Part shown: one piece after another, positions 14,912 to 25,267 of the stretch
How the letters are laid out: the number at the start of each line of letters is the position of its first letter
Numbering within the stretch: the first letter of the stretch is position 1
Source of the DNA: Brachypodium distachyon
Lineage: Eukaryota > Streptophyta > Magnoliopsida > Poales > Poaceae
NCBI RefSeq assembly: GCF_000005505.3
Contig: NC_016134.3
Coordinates: 45,288,650 to 45,352,649 of the forward strand
Length of the DNA: 64,000 nt
Reading direction: 5' to 3'
The notes under the pieces: generated by a model
Told to the model about the DNA's origin: nothing
Databases searched by the model: none
Seen by the model: the letters and a program-made list of their open reading frames with translations, nothing else
Position numbers and translations under genes: made by a program

Positions 14912-17691
14912 TCACAGGAAGGAAGATCCAAACTTGGGGATTCTGTCACAGGGTGCACGGATCCATCCAATCTGCCCTCTCTCATTGTCATATATCACCA
15001 TCTGATCCTGCATTGTAATGTCTGCACCAAAAAAAAGGTTAGCATCAATAGTTTACACTGGTTTGAGTAGGTCATGATGTCTAAACACTACGTTGCTAGC
15101 TTGGTTTGTACTTCTGAACTTCGTACCTCCCACAATGTTCAGATCCTTGAGGCCGATCTCCGATCCGTTGAGGATTCCCAAGCACGCATTCCCGAATTTC
15201 TGGCAGAACATAGAGATAATAAGTTTTAGCCACCAAGAACTGCAGTTAGCTAGTACTGAATAATCAACTGGGTTACAGATGTTTACAGTGACAATGAGGT
15301 AGTTCTCAGGAGGGATCTCCATGAGTGCTTTCTTGCCGTTAGAAAAGCTCAAAACTAATGATTTGAACTCCTTTTTGACATCCAGCACGGATTTGAATGG
15401 TTTCTTCCCTTTCCAGCAAAGAGGGAGAGAAGGGTCGAATACCTCTTTCAGCGTCTTGCTAAGATCACTCTTAAGCTGCAAGAGAGAAAAAAACCTCATA
15501 AGCTCTGTATTTTGTTTATTAATCGTATCATATAATAGAATGGGAAAAGTTTTGAAATTTACTGCAGTGACAAGCGCTTGATATGGCTGGGCACCAAAGT
15601 AGGTGAATGAGCTGCCACTGTCCAATACTACTTCCATTGGTCTTACACCTAGTGATCGGCCACCAAAATACAGGCTCGCTGTACCCGGTGAGTAGTAATT
15701 CCTGGAAATAGTGAGCTATACATGAGAGAAGGTAATTCCTGGAAATACAGTGTTACTTGAGCTATACGTTGAGATAAGGTATTCTCTACTTAGTTTTTTC
15801 TAGACTAAACATTGATAGAGTGCACATAGTTAAACCCCCTAAGCAAAATGGATCAGGAATCAATAAAAGACTGATTGTCACTAGAATTGATGTGCTCCAT
15901 ATGGTGTATATAAATTGCAGTGATTTCCAAGAAAATCCAGCATAGTCATGCAGTCAGTGTACTGTTTTTCAATTCATTTAAATCCTTTCGACATTACTAC
16001 TTGTGATGAATTATTCAATTTGAACAGTGCTATTCAAAAACTGAACTACACACATATGCTTGATCATGTTTCCAAGGCAACACTCGACATGCATTGGTCT
16101 CATTAACATATACTAGCGGAAAAAAGGCTCACTTGAATGCACTCCTAACCATAGGCACCCATGTCGCACGTGAATAAGGCACAAGATTGTCTCCAAAGAA
16201 GAGGAATCCCCCTCCTCTGATGCTGAGGCAGTGGCCAACCACGTTCTTAGTAATCCCATGCTGCTTGAGCTGTGAAAGCAAGCTGATTGATCCACTCCCA
16301 AGCCCAAGCACACCATCAGTTGGCGCTACCTCAGTGCTGCTCCCAACCTGCTGGTCATACCCACACCTGCAAACACACACAAGAAACAACCATCAACAAA
16401 CATATTCAAGTGGCTCATTTTGCAATGTCGTATACTTTTACATGTTCCAAGTAGCATATACCCGAATGCAAGACTGGGACGGACGATGGAGCTGTTGGCA
16501 AGGCGGACTGCAAAGCTGTCAGTGAGAAGCACGCCCAGGGACGAGCCCTGGTCGGCATACTTGATTTCATAGTCACATTGCTGCTTCGGTGAGTCGCACT
16601 TGTGCTTTCCGCTCAGACCGCCATGTAGAGAGCTGCACAGCTGATCCACACATGGTACAATCTTGTTCTTTGTTGGTCTGTAGAGCGGGTGTGGCACCTG
16701 CACCAAGCATTAACATGCAAAACATGAAGGGGTAAAAAGGAAAATTGAAATCCCTGGTCGGCAAGCATACCACATTTGGTTTTGAATATGAAATCATGAA
16801 CCATATAAAAAATCAGCAGACTGACTGTAAACACTAATACCCATAAATAATGACGACAATAAATCGTGAATGGGAACTGCAATAAAGTTGGGCAAGTAGA
16901 GTGAAATATAAGTTCTTCTTGAACTCAAACAAATGCCAATAACAGACTTGTGACCCCAAACTAACTAACATAATGTTGAGCCAAAGTAAATTGGCTATTT
17001 ACAGCATAATCACGAAATCCATATATCAACCAAGGGCCGCTGATGCCTACTAAAACACACTCTTGCCAAGAACAGCCCATAACTGACAAGGGCACATCAG
17101 GTCTGACGGTGAATGAAGTCAATGAACGGACAGCAGTACCTTGTTGCAGCTGACGCAGGGGGCATCGCATTGGAGCCAGGTGAGGTCGCTGCCGGTGTCG
17201 ACGTCGAGGAAGTAAGGCCTCGGCGGGTTGCCGATGCTCATGGCCACGTAGTACAGCCTGCATCATGGTAATCAGGATCAAAAAAATTCTCTCCACAGAG
17301 AACTCTAATCAAGGCCAATCGACAGTGCTGGATTCATCGACAAGGCCAACAATAACGCCCGTACTATCTGACAAGAATCCGCACAGAGATCTATGGACTA
17401 AACTGGCGAGTAGGGCCAAAATCCGCAATCAGTTGATTGATCAGTCAACTCAGAGCAGAGGAATGGGGGGGGGGGGGGGGGGGGGAACAGAGCCGGTAAG
17501 GGAAGAGGACGAAGGAGGCCATACCCGTGGGGGTATACGTCGCCGTAGAGCTGGAAGACGGCGGAGGACTCCTCGGGCTCCGCCTCCGCGGCCTTCCCGG
17601 CCCTCGCCGGCCTGTCCGCGCGCGCCGCCACCGCCGACAGCAGCAGGAGGAGCAGGACGAGGCCGGCCGGCGGGCCCCACCTGGCAGACAT
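14912..17691 (-). CDS. Aspartic protease, Asp1/nucellin-like A1 family (421 aa)
   Basis: Eight exons, leftward: 17691-17525, 17257-17140, 16697-16462, 16366-16133, 15701-15563, 15475-15287, 15199-15127, 15021-14912, all in phase (422 codons). It is a pepsin-type endopeptidase entering the secretory pathway. The N-terminus has a signal peptide (GLVLLLLLLSAVAARA). The two catalytic motifs are FLDVDTGSDLTWLQCD (DTGS 76-79) and VVLDSGSSFTYF (DSGS 279-282). CDAPCVSCNK, QQCDYEIKYADQGSSLGVL, GCGYDQQVG, GVLGLGSGSISL and QLKQHGITKNVVGHCLS are typical of plant Asp1/nucellin-like enzymes. No plant-specific saposin insert is present. It ends FGSSFL. Intron 1 contains a 21-base G homopolymer 39 bases from the donor. 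Confidence 0.93.
17465..17485. repeat. Homopolymer G21
   Basis: Twenty-one consecutive G on the plus strand, which is C21 in the aspartic protease pre-mRNA, inside intron 1 and 39 bases from its donor. The exact length may be unreliable because such runs slip in cloning and sequencing. Confidence 0.9.
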
Positions 17692-18235
17692 GGCGGGAGC
17701 TGGAGAGCTCCCTCCCTCACCCTGAGCAGAGGAAAGGATGGCTTCTCTGAGAAGGATCGATTGATTTGCCCCCCCACGGACGACGTCCTCAGGTTCTTGG
17801 GGAAGGGGAGAGGGATGGGGATGGATGGACAGCGAAGGAAGGGAGTGTGGTGGGTTTTATAGGCGATGAGAGCAGCCAGCAGCAGTGCATTGGGATGGAA
17901 GCTTCTCTGGATTTTTCTTTCTTTTGTACCTTGGCTGCAGCAAGGAACAAAAAAGGACTCCTTGTTCAGTTTCTTGTTATAGCCTCCTTTTTGGTGACCT
18001 TTTCACCCAGGCTTTTCCTTTCCTATGTTGCCCCTGCCTTTGCTTTTGCTGATTCTGTGGAGAAAGGTATTGCCTGGTTCATCAGCTTTGCATCATAGTT
18101 CGGGAGGTCACCGATCCCCATGGCTGGGCATATGTGGTGATAGATGGATTGAGGAGTGGTTGTACTCCTACTTTGCTGACTCCTAATTAGGACTATGATA
18201 ATTCCTAATTCGGCTACGATAATTTCTATAACATA
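17692..18235. other. Aspartic protease upstream region
   Basis: Holds the 5' UTR and promoter of the leftward aspartic protease gene, including a purine-rich stretch at 17800-17850. No additional gene is supported. Confidence 0.4.
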
Positions 18236-18474
18236 CTCCCTCCATCCAACAATAAGAGGAATATTAGAGTTTAGTTGATCAATCCTTTGACCACAAATTA
18301 CTTCATGGATACGTGACTAATGTGATCAAAATCACAACCATAAGCAAATATCCTTGAGTAGGAATATCATGGATATGAATCTATGTCATGTAGCTATATA
18401 CTTATAGAGTAATCTATGGTCAAAGCATTAGTTAAAAGAAAACTAATACGCCTCCTATTGTTGGACGGAGGTAG
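18236..18474. mobile_element. Stowaway MITE (239 bp)
   Basis: Begins CTCCCTCCATCCAACAATAAG and ends with CTATTGTTGGACGGAGGTAG, the inverted counterpart, flanked by TA at 18234-18235 and 18475-18476. It is longer than most Stowaway copies in this window. Confidence 0.85.
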
Positions 18475-18703
18475 TAATTGGACCATGATAATTCTGTTGG
18501 ACCCTGGGGCTACCCATGGAGTACATGAGAAATTTTGTCAGTAAAACCAATCACAACGGTAGGACTACTAATCACATAGATGCCCAATCCAAGAAACAAA
18601 ATCATGTTCTGAATAGCCAAAATAATAATCCTCCATAAACGTAATTAGAAACTTTTTTTATCTATCTACAGTTTCTTAGTTGTCTTCCATTTCAAAATTT
18701 CTA

Positions 18704-19413
18704 GAGTAAATTTCACAAAACTATTACTCTAGGGGCAAGGGTTTCACGGAGCCACCACTTCAGGGGTTCACATCAGTTTGCCACTACTCTATGGGTAATT
18801 ACTTTCACTCCAAATCTAGCTGATTAGCCTATTTAACAGTAAAACTGACACATTGAGGCCACATGTAAGATCCCATGTTTTTTGTTTCAAACTTCCTCGT
18901 GTTTTTCTCTATTTTCTCAGCCCTTCGCCCTTTCTTCTCTCTCTGGACGGCCAGGCGCCTGCTCACGCCCGCGCCGCCGGCCGCCCGAGCCTGCCCGCCC
19001 CCGCGCCTCCAGCCGTCTCCCCACGCCCGTCTCCCGGCGCCCGCGCCTGCCCGCGCTGCCAGCCCGCGCCTGCCCGCGCCGCCGCTGGACGCCTCCTCGT
19101 GCTCGCGCCCGCTCATACCGCCGCGCCGCCCGCCGGACCGGGTCGTGTGTGCACGCTGCTGCTGCTGCTTAACTCTGAGGGAAGAAGACGAGGGTCAAAG
19201 GCATAAAAAAAAAGGCCGCGGGTTCTTTGAAAATGGTGACCTTACATTTGTTCCCAGTATGTCAGTTTTACTGTCAAATTGGTTAATCGGCCAGGTTTGG
19301 GTAAAGGGAAAGTAATTACTCCTGGAACAATGGCAAACTGATGTGAACTCTGAAGTGGTGTCTCTGCGAAACCCTTGGCCCCAGAAGCCCCTAAAATAGT
19401 GGTTTTATTAGTA
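18704..19413. mobile_element. Mutator-like non-autonomous element with long TIRs and a GC-rich interior
   Basis: About 145 bases at 18704-18860 reappear inverted at about 19260-19413. Shared blocks, read inward, include CTCTAGGGGC / TTTTAGGGGC, CAAGGGTTTC, CACCACTTCAG, GTTCACATCAGTTTGCCA, GTAATTACTTTC and ACAGTAAAACTGACA. Long TIRs suggest a Mutator-like element. The interior (18935-19160) is extremely GC-rich, unlike its flanks, as in Pack-MULEs that captured gene fragments. I do not recognise the captured sequence, and its open frames are low-complexity Pro/Ala/Arg. No clear 9-bp target duplication could be read, so the exact ends are approximate. Confidence 0.6.
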
Positions 19414-22141
19414 CTACAGTATTTTTTTATAAGTGATTTTTGTTTTCGATTTGCCATCCGACGTGTTTGCATTTAATAATTTGCTACTGGTATCCATGAG
19501 CTGCTGTGTCGTCCCCTTGCATGTCATTTTTTTTAGGACAAATAAATAAGTAAATAGATAAAGGTTGTTTCAGGTCAAAGTCGTCATCAGCCCCGTCTTG
19601 TTGGTGTAAAGTCGTGGAGTCCCAAAGGAAGTCTCTTTTTGGAAGATTGGAAAAATCGACACCGGCGATGCATCATGCATGGAAAGTCTGTAAAAAGGCA
19701 AGGTAGCTTCTGTGGAGTACCACTGAACCTGTCTGTAACATTTATTTCCTTGTCTCCGTGCTCAATGTTTTTAGTATCGTCAGAATGTCCCACGCTAAAG
19801 AATAACAGAGACAAATTCACTGGCCGTTTATTTAAGTATACCACACATTATTATTTTGCAAAAATATGTATTCCACATATCAAAGTAGTATAGTCAATAA
19901 AGTTCTCTCTTTCTCGCAAGAAGAATAAAAAGAAAGAGAAGGCCATCAATTTAGATTGGGTCAAGAGATCAACCCGGTGTTCAGAATTACCTTGGACATC
20001 TATAAATGTGTTAGTCAATTGATCCTTAGTTGTGCCACGTAGGACAATTGCTCTTGTGAAGGGGAGAGGAAAGGAAGAGACAATAAAACCGATCCTTCAC
20101 TATTGCCTTTTTACACCCATCATGCATATTGCCAATTATTCATGTAAAGACAGTTTAAGACCCATTTCATTGTATAAATTGACAGCTTATTAAGTCACAT
20201 TGTATTGTATAAATTATCTTATTGTCGAGTTTAGATGGCATCATGACGAGTCAACAACGAATTCTTTTCTGTGGAGGAGGTCCTTACTTTTAGGCTTGCA
20301 CAAGCCTTTCAGAGGAGATAATGACGATCAATGGCAAGTAATATATCTATCACTCCGGTTGTATATCGGCGGAAGGAAATTAAAGCACACATAAACCCAT
20401 TGTCTTACTCTATTCTTGTCCTCCTTCCATCTCCTGCACGTGATTCCCAGCCTTGCCCATCAGTAGAAAGTACATTACATGGACCCTTGGATGGAACAGC
20501 ATAGCTAGTGAGGGGAGGCTGCTCTGCTCTGCCCTGGCCGGTGTTGCAAGAATTTCTTTACTTTCGAGCTAGCCTTGCCAGGTTTCATATTCCTTCTCTG
20601 CAGTGCAAACAAGGACGACGCTGCTCTATAAGTGCGGGCGAAGTAGCTGCTTTGCTTCATGTTAGATTCCTCCTCTGGTCTCCCTGTTCAGGCAGAGGAG
20701 ACTTTGCTATCCCAGTGGGGAAATTATTACTTGACTTGGACAGTTGACTTGAGAAGGGGTCTCCCCAGTCAGTCCCGATGTGTCATAAAAAATAATATGT
20801 TGGAATCTAGCAGCAATTAGGATGTTGGTAGGATGTAGTCTCAACGAAATGGATCACTCCATCCCTTCGTGTAGCGTCATAATTCTCACGGAAAGCAAAA
20901 CAGAGCACCAATTCAGCCGCAAGTAACTTTTCTGGTCCTAGAGTCACAAGCGAAAAGGGCTCAACTTAGTAGACAGACCAAGATTCAGTTATGAGTAATT
21001 GAGATTCAGCCGCAACTCAGTTAACAGACCACAGCTCCTCAAAACTGGCATAGCATTTAAGCCTTTCACCAAAAACCACGACCCAGAATTTCCTTTTTTT
21101 TTTACGAAAGGCAGGGAACGTATCATTCCATGTTGACTTGCACCTACGTGCAAGAGAGTCTGTTTACCCTCGCAATTTTTCCACATATGTACATCATATT
21201 CAGTTATCGATGATACGGACATGATGATTTCAGATTGAGACGTGACGGCCCGACAGTTAGTGTTTCCGGTTAACAACTGTATTAACACTTCGATGGTGAG
21301 ATGCCATCACTACAGCTGCTTCAAGGTAACACTGGTTCGACTCGGAGGAAGCAGGTGATTCAACACATCCACATGCGAGCTGCAAGATCAGGTTGCAAAT
21401 TAGTTCAGCAGCTGCTAATTTAGCTGAATCAGATTATAACATATAATGGTTTATATGACCTACGAACACTACGACCTCTTAAGCATGCCAAAAAAAAAGT
21501 GAAGGTGGAGAAGTCATTCAATTTAATTGATGCCATGCAGCAGCAGTTACAGCATGCAAGTAATCCGGTATAGATTAGAAATCGATTTGGAAACAGCTGT
21601 GTTAATATCCGTGCTAAAACATATGATCCTTATAATCAGAAACGGAGGGAGTACTGTTGACACCAACATGTGTGGACTGAGCAAGTTGTAAGTTACATAA
21701 CCATTCTAAAAACCAGGAGTATGGAGTATAAGTTAATGGCTAAACAACATCTTAAGGTATACATTGTGGATTGCATTCATCTGTAGCAAAGAGATGGTCA
21801 TTGTGTTGAGCAAGCTGCAGAATCCTAAGCCCATTTAATTGTCCAATTAAGCAACCATTTAATCCTAAGCCCATTTAACGGTCCAAATCACACAAAATAC
21901 TACTTCATTAATGCTCCAATTAAGCAACCATCAGGAGAGGAGGAAGGGGAGCACAGGAGAAAACGGTTCGGGTATTCTATTTTGGACCCAGTGGCAATTT
22001 TGCCGTGAATTGACAAGGGGCATGGGGCGTGGGAATTTGCCGGAACGTGAAGTGTTTACAGTTAGCTGCAAGTTTTGATGCTAACAAAAATACTCCTGGG
22101 GTGGGTGGGGGCTCACCGTCTGTTGAGAAGAAAACCAATCA
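19414..22141. other. Gene-free repeat-rich interval
   Basis: No coding exon chain could be built. The visible contents are a one-ended Stowaway remnant (AACGGAGGGAGTA) near 21640 and a small direct repeat at about 21820-21925 in which AATCCTAAGCCCATTTAA and CCAATTAAGCAACCAT each occur twice. A 99-codon minus-strand ORF at 20989-21288 has no recognisable motif and no splice partners. Confidence 0.45.
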
Positions 22142-25064
22142 CTAGACCAATGGGATATTAAGCTCCGAATCTTCACGAGGAATCTGCAATACAAAACAGA
22201 TAAGCATCAAAATTGTACTTTTAATAGGAAATTATTAATTTATCAAATCAACATAAATTAAACAAATTCAAACGTACCTCGCAATAGTTAGAACACCAGG
22301 ATACTAAAAGAATAATTCCAACGAGAACAAATGCACCAGGGTATATCCATGATACGGCTGTGTAGTGACCGTAATCCAATGGGATAAGAGAAAACAAAGC
22401 GAAAGCCACCAGCCCCATCGTGGATAGAACAGAAACAATAGTGATGCAGTACACTGCCTGCCTCCATTTGGCTCCTCGAACGATGTGCGACATCAAGTAA
22501 CCCACCATCCCGAGGAAAGCCAGAACTGAGACCGCAAACAAGCGTATGTAGAACCCGACTGGATGTGATTTTTCATCATGAGTGTGCACAAGCCAAGGTA
22601 CTAATAGCATGAAGAAAACGAAGTCAGTAAGCACGGTCTGGCATTTCAACAACATAGCATCATCCTGCAATCAATAAAAAGCAATTCTGAAAATGGTGTT
22701 CAGAGAAAAAAAGGAAAATAACAGTGTTAGTGTGTTACTTCGGCTAATTTCACAATATGTTTAAATAGAGCACTTAACTGCAGCAAAACCTCACAACTAG
22801 CTAATAATTTTTTAAGAAAGTTGTTATGTGGGACCAAACATTTAAGCACGGCTTGCTGCAGCCGCAGCCAAGTCCAGGAGCTGCGGTAGTGCAGGAGGAA
22901 GCCAACTCTGCTTAAAATCCAACCAGGTCTTCGTACTAGGAAAGAGCCCGGTTTCAGTGATAATTCATATTGATGGAGGACTTTCAGTTTAAGTTACATT
23001 TGGGATCTTAGTGTACTTCAGTTTGGACTCCACCTGTTTCATACCTTCTTAGCTTGAAAAGAGATCCTCTTCAAATCATCTGCCTTTAGAGAAGTCTTAG
23101 CTACTAGATCTTTCAGATGACTAGCCACATCTTCAATGAGCTGTTACAAAAAGAAAATTGTTTTATTTCTGCTGATATAAACCTATTCATCATCCGTGCG
23201 ATTTTCAAATCAGCATTATTCAGATTTTGGACCAATCAGAAAATGACAACTGTTCAGACTAGTTATTATAACAAAACATACGAACAAACGACAACAAACA
23301 AAAGCCCACCATCAGGTCCCCCCAAGCCCACCTAAAAGTTAATGGGCTCAAAAAATTAACGGGCCGAACCAGGAAACCTACCAATCCTAAATCCAACACA
23401 CAGGCCGCAAGTAGAAAAGCTCTGAAGAAAGTGAGTTTTGAGATTCGGAAAAAAAATCAATGAACAAAACAGCACAAAACAACTTCTTGGCACTCAAGAA
23501 AACAATCCTGCTGCCACAGCCTCGACCCCCACACCCCAACAATGCATGGCGAAAAATCGTAGAACACAGGCACGAAACACATATGGAACCAGGGGACGAT
23601 AATCAGATCGGCCGATCTGTGCAAGATCAAAACAGAGCAACCCCTACTTACGTAGGAATCACCGCCGAGCCCCACCATTCCAACCCTATGGTACGATCTC
23701 ACTTCGATCCTCAAGAAAAACACATGGAAGATGCGAAAAAACAAACTGATAGCAGAGATTCAATTAATAGACATAACTGATGGGAAAACTGATTGATCAC
23801 GGTGGCCTGATTTCACTGATTTTGGATTGCATTAGCTTTTGTTTTTTGCATCTAATCTTAGTTGACTGTCGTTGTATCTCACAGCTCAAGCTAGCTGTCA
23901 TTGTAGCTCACAGCAAACAAGAATTACAAAGTAGAGTTCCCAAAACACAAAATTTACGCACAAAACTCAACTGAGGAATAACTAAGACTGAAAAACTGAA
24001 ATGAATTTCAAACTTATGCACTAATAGACAAACAAAAGAACTCAAACTAAACGACTAAACTGTACATTATGCTAATCTTCTCAAAGACTGAAACTTAACT
24101 AATATGAATAAGTACTGAAGAAAGATCTCACAAAATGAAACTGAAACTAATACTAATAATAATCTGCCAATGTTTGAGATGACTAGCAATATCTTCGATC
24201 AGCTGTGACAAAAAGAAATTGTTTTATTTCTGCAGATATACAATAAATAAAGTAAATACTGATTACAAACCTGTTGCTTCCTCTCTTCTGCTAAATCTGA
24301 TTTTATTCGATCTTCATTCTTTATTTCAAGGACCTAAACAAAAAAAGGATGTATCACAAATCAATCTTATCCATCAGATCAGAATAATCACAGTAGGTAA
24401 AAACTACCTATATAAAGTGGCAAGTGAAAGGTCTTGAAAATTCACATGAGGTAATATTTAATTGGCATACGCCTCATGGCATTCCATACCTTACAAGCTT
24501 GTGAACATAATCTCTCCAGGTGTTTTAGGATCTCTTGAGATTGTACGGATAAATGCTTGGCATTATTCAACACTTCATCAACAGACTGCTATAGAAGGAT
24601 GCATTAGTTTCTTTGGTCACCAAACAGCAGAACCAAGAAGAATATCACATTTTTATGCTCGGCCAGGCCAATGTAGAGTATGGCAGTGAGAGGGATTTTT
24701 CTGGACTAGTCCAGAAGCTGTCAGATGTGCTGCAATGCGTGGGGATATGCAATGGCCTTTCTCAAGTAGCTCCCTCCAGTTCGTTGTTGGGGTCGAGAAA
24801 TGAAAGTACCTCTTGCTTTCCGAAGAAGGGCTCCACTCTGGTGATGCTCATAGCAGGTGATGCGGTACCGGCGGTTCCTCCGGTGTCAGAGTCGCTCCCC
24901 GCGGCTGTCGTCGCGACAGCAGGGATCCCGTCCATCTGCGTTGGTGCTGGCGAGGAGGACGGGAGTTCGGCTTTGCCTCGGCGTTGTTCCTCAAGTACCC
25001 CAACGTGAGGTTTCGGCTTGCTTCCGTCGCAGTCGTCGACGGTGATGCCCGCGGTGGTGGTCAT
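22142..25064 (-). CDS. Unrecognised protein: Ser/Thr/Ala-rich N-terminus, coiled coil, four membrane segments (312 aa)
   Basis: I do not recognise this family. Six exons, all phase 0, read leftward: 25064-24810, 24585-24490, 24333-24271, 23140-23045, 22664-22278, 22183-22142 (stop TAG). Exon 1 gives an 85-aa low-complexity N-terminus. Exons 2-4 (about 85 aa) are charged with heptad-like leucines, e.g. VDEVLNNAKHLSVQSQEIL and LIEDVASHLKDLVAKTSLKA, suggesting a coiled coil. Exon 5 encodes four hydrophobic helices: VLTDFVFFMLLVPWLV, IRLFAVSVLAFLGMVGYLMS, ITIVSVLSTMGLVAFALF, and YPGAFVLVGIILLVSW. The tail IPREDSELNIPLV is short and hydrophilic. The donor after exon 5 (GAG|GTACGT) is strong, so reading through it to the stop at 22248 is less likely. 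The role is unknown; a membrane-anchored coiled-coil protein is all the sequence supports. Confidence 0.72.
24135..24202 (-). pseudogene. Diverged duplicate of exon 4 (relic or poison exon)
   Basis: The minus strand here reads TCACAG|CTGATCGAAGATATTGC, an acceptor followed by LIEDIASHLK. This is a copy of the true exon 4 (LIEDVASHLK from 23140), including about 40 bases of upstream intron (TTTCTGCAGATATAC versus TTTCTGCTGATATAA). After ten residues the similarity ends and the frame meets TGA about 24 codons in. A possible donor (TT|GTGAGATC) precedes it. It is either a dead duplicate or an alternatively spliced exon that would truncate the protein. Confidence 0.6.
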
Positions 25065-25267
25065 GCAGGCACCGGTGTGCTGCAGTGGGTCCTAAGGTTA
25101 AAGAGAAGCGGCGGGGGGTTCGCTGGTGAGATCGGAGTGCCGAAGCCGACCCGCGCGAGCAGAGCTCCCTTCGCCGGTGAGGTCGGAGCGGCGGAGCAGA
25201 CCCGCGAGAGAAGAGCCCCCTTCGCCGGTGAGGTCGGAGCGGCGGGGCACCCCCACGCGAACAGCAA
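25061..25267 (-). CDS. Upstream ORF (68 aa) with 17-residue repeats, overlapping the main start
   Basis: This frame lies immediately 5' of the 22-25 kb gene. Its TGA stop at 25063-25061 overlaps the main ATG at 25064-25062 as ATGA. The peptide is built from a 17-residue repeat (PAAPTSPAKGALLSRV, then SAAPTSPAKGALLARV, then a third partial copy). It matters only if transcription starts upstream of 25267, which the sequence cannot show. If so, it would make downstream translation depend on leaky scanning or reinitiation. It may simply be 5' UTR. Confidence 0.35.
   Translation of the reverse strand: MLFAWGCPAAPTSPAKGALLSRVCSAAPTSPAKGALLARVGFGTPISPANPPPLLFNLRTHCSTPVPA
25119..25252. repeat. 51-bp tandem repeat, 2.6 copies
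   Basis: Copies start at 25119, 25170 and 25221 with core TTCGC(C/T)GGTGAG(A/G)TCGGAG. The first two are complete (51 bp each); the third is cut after about 32 bases. The period is a multiple of three, so any frame crossing it gains a 17-residue protein repeat. Confidence 0.85.

Noticed and set aside
17265..17750. 161-codon plus-strand ORF with poly-Gly
   Set aside because: Antisense to aspartic protease exons 1-2 and carries the G21 tract; no domain.
18853..19315. Overlapping GC-rich ORFs of 96 to 146 codons
   Set aside because: All fall inside the MULE-like element; Pro/Ala/Arg-rich in every frame, as expected from composition alone.
20989..21288. 99-codon minus-strand ORF
   Set aside because: No motif, no splice partners, and it contains an A/T homopolymer.
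22248..22277. Read-through C-terminus after the exon 5 of the unrecognised gene
   Set aside because: A strong donor (GAG|GTACGT) and a matching in-phase last exon at 22183-22142 give a better model.
24605..24760. Extra exon between exons 1 and 2 of the unrecognised gene
   Set aside because: An acceptor-like TTGCAG exists, but the frame that follows from it meets a stop at once, and the direct exon 1-2 join is in phase.
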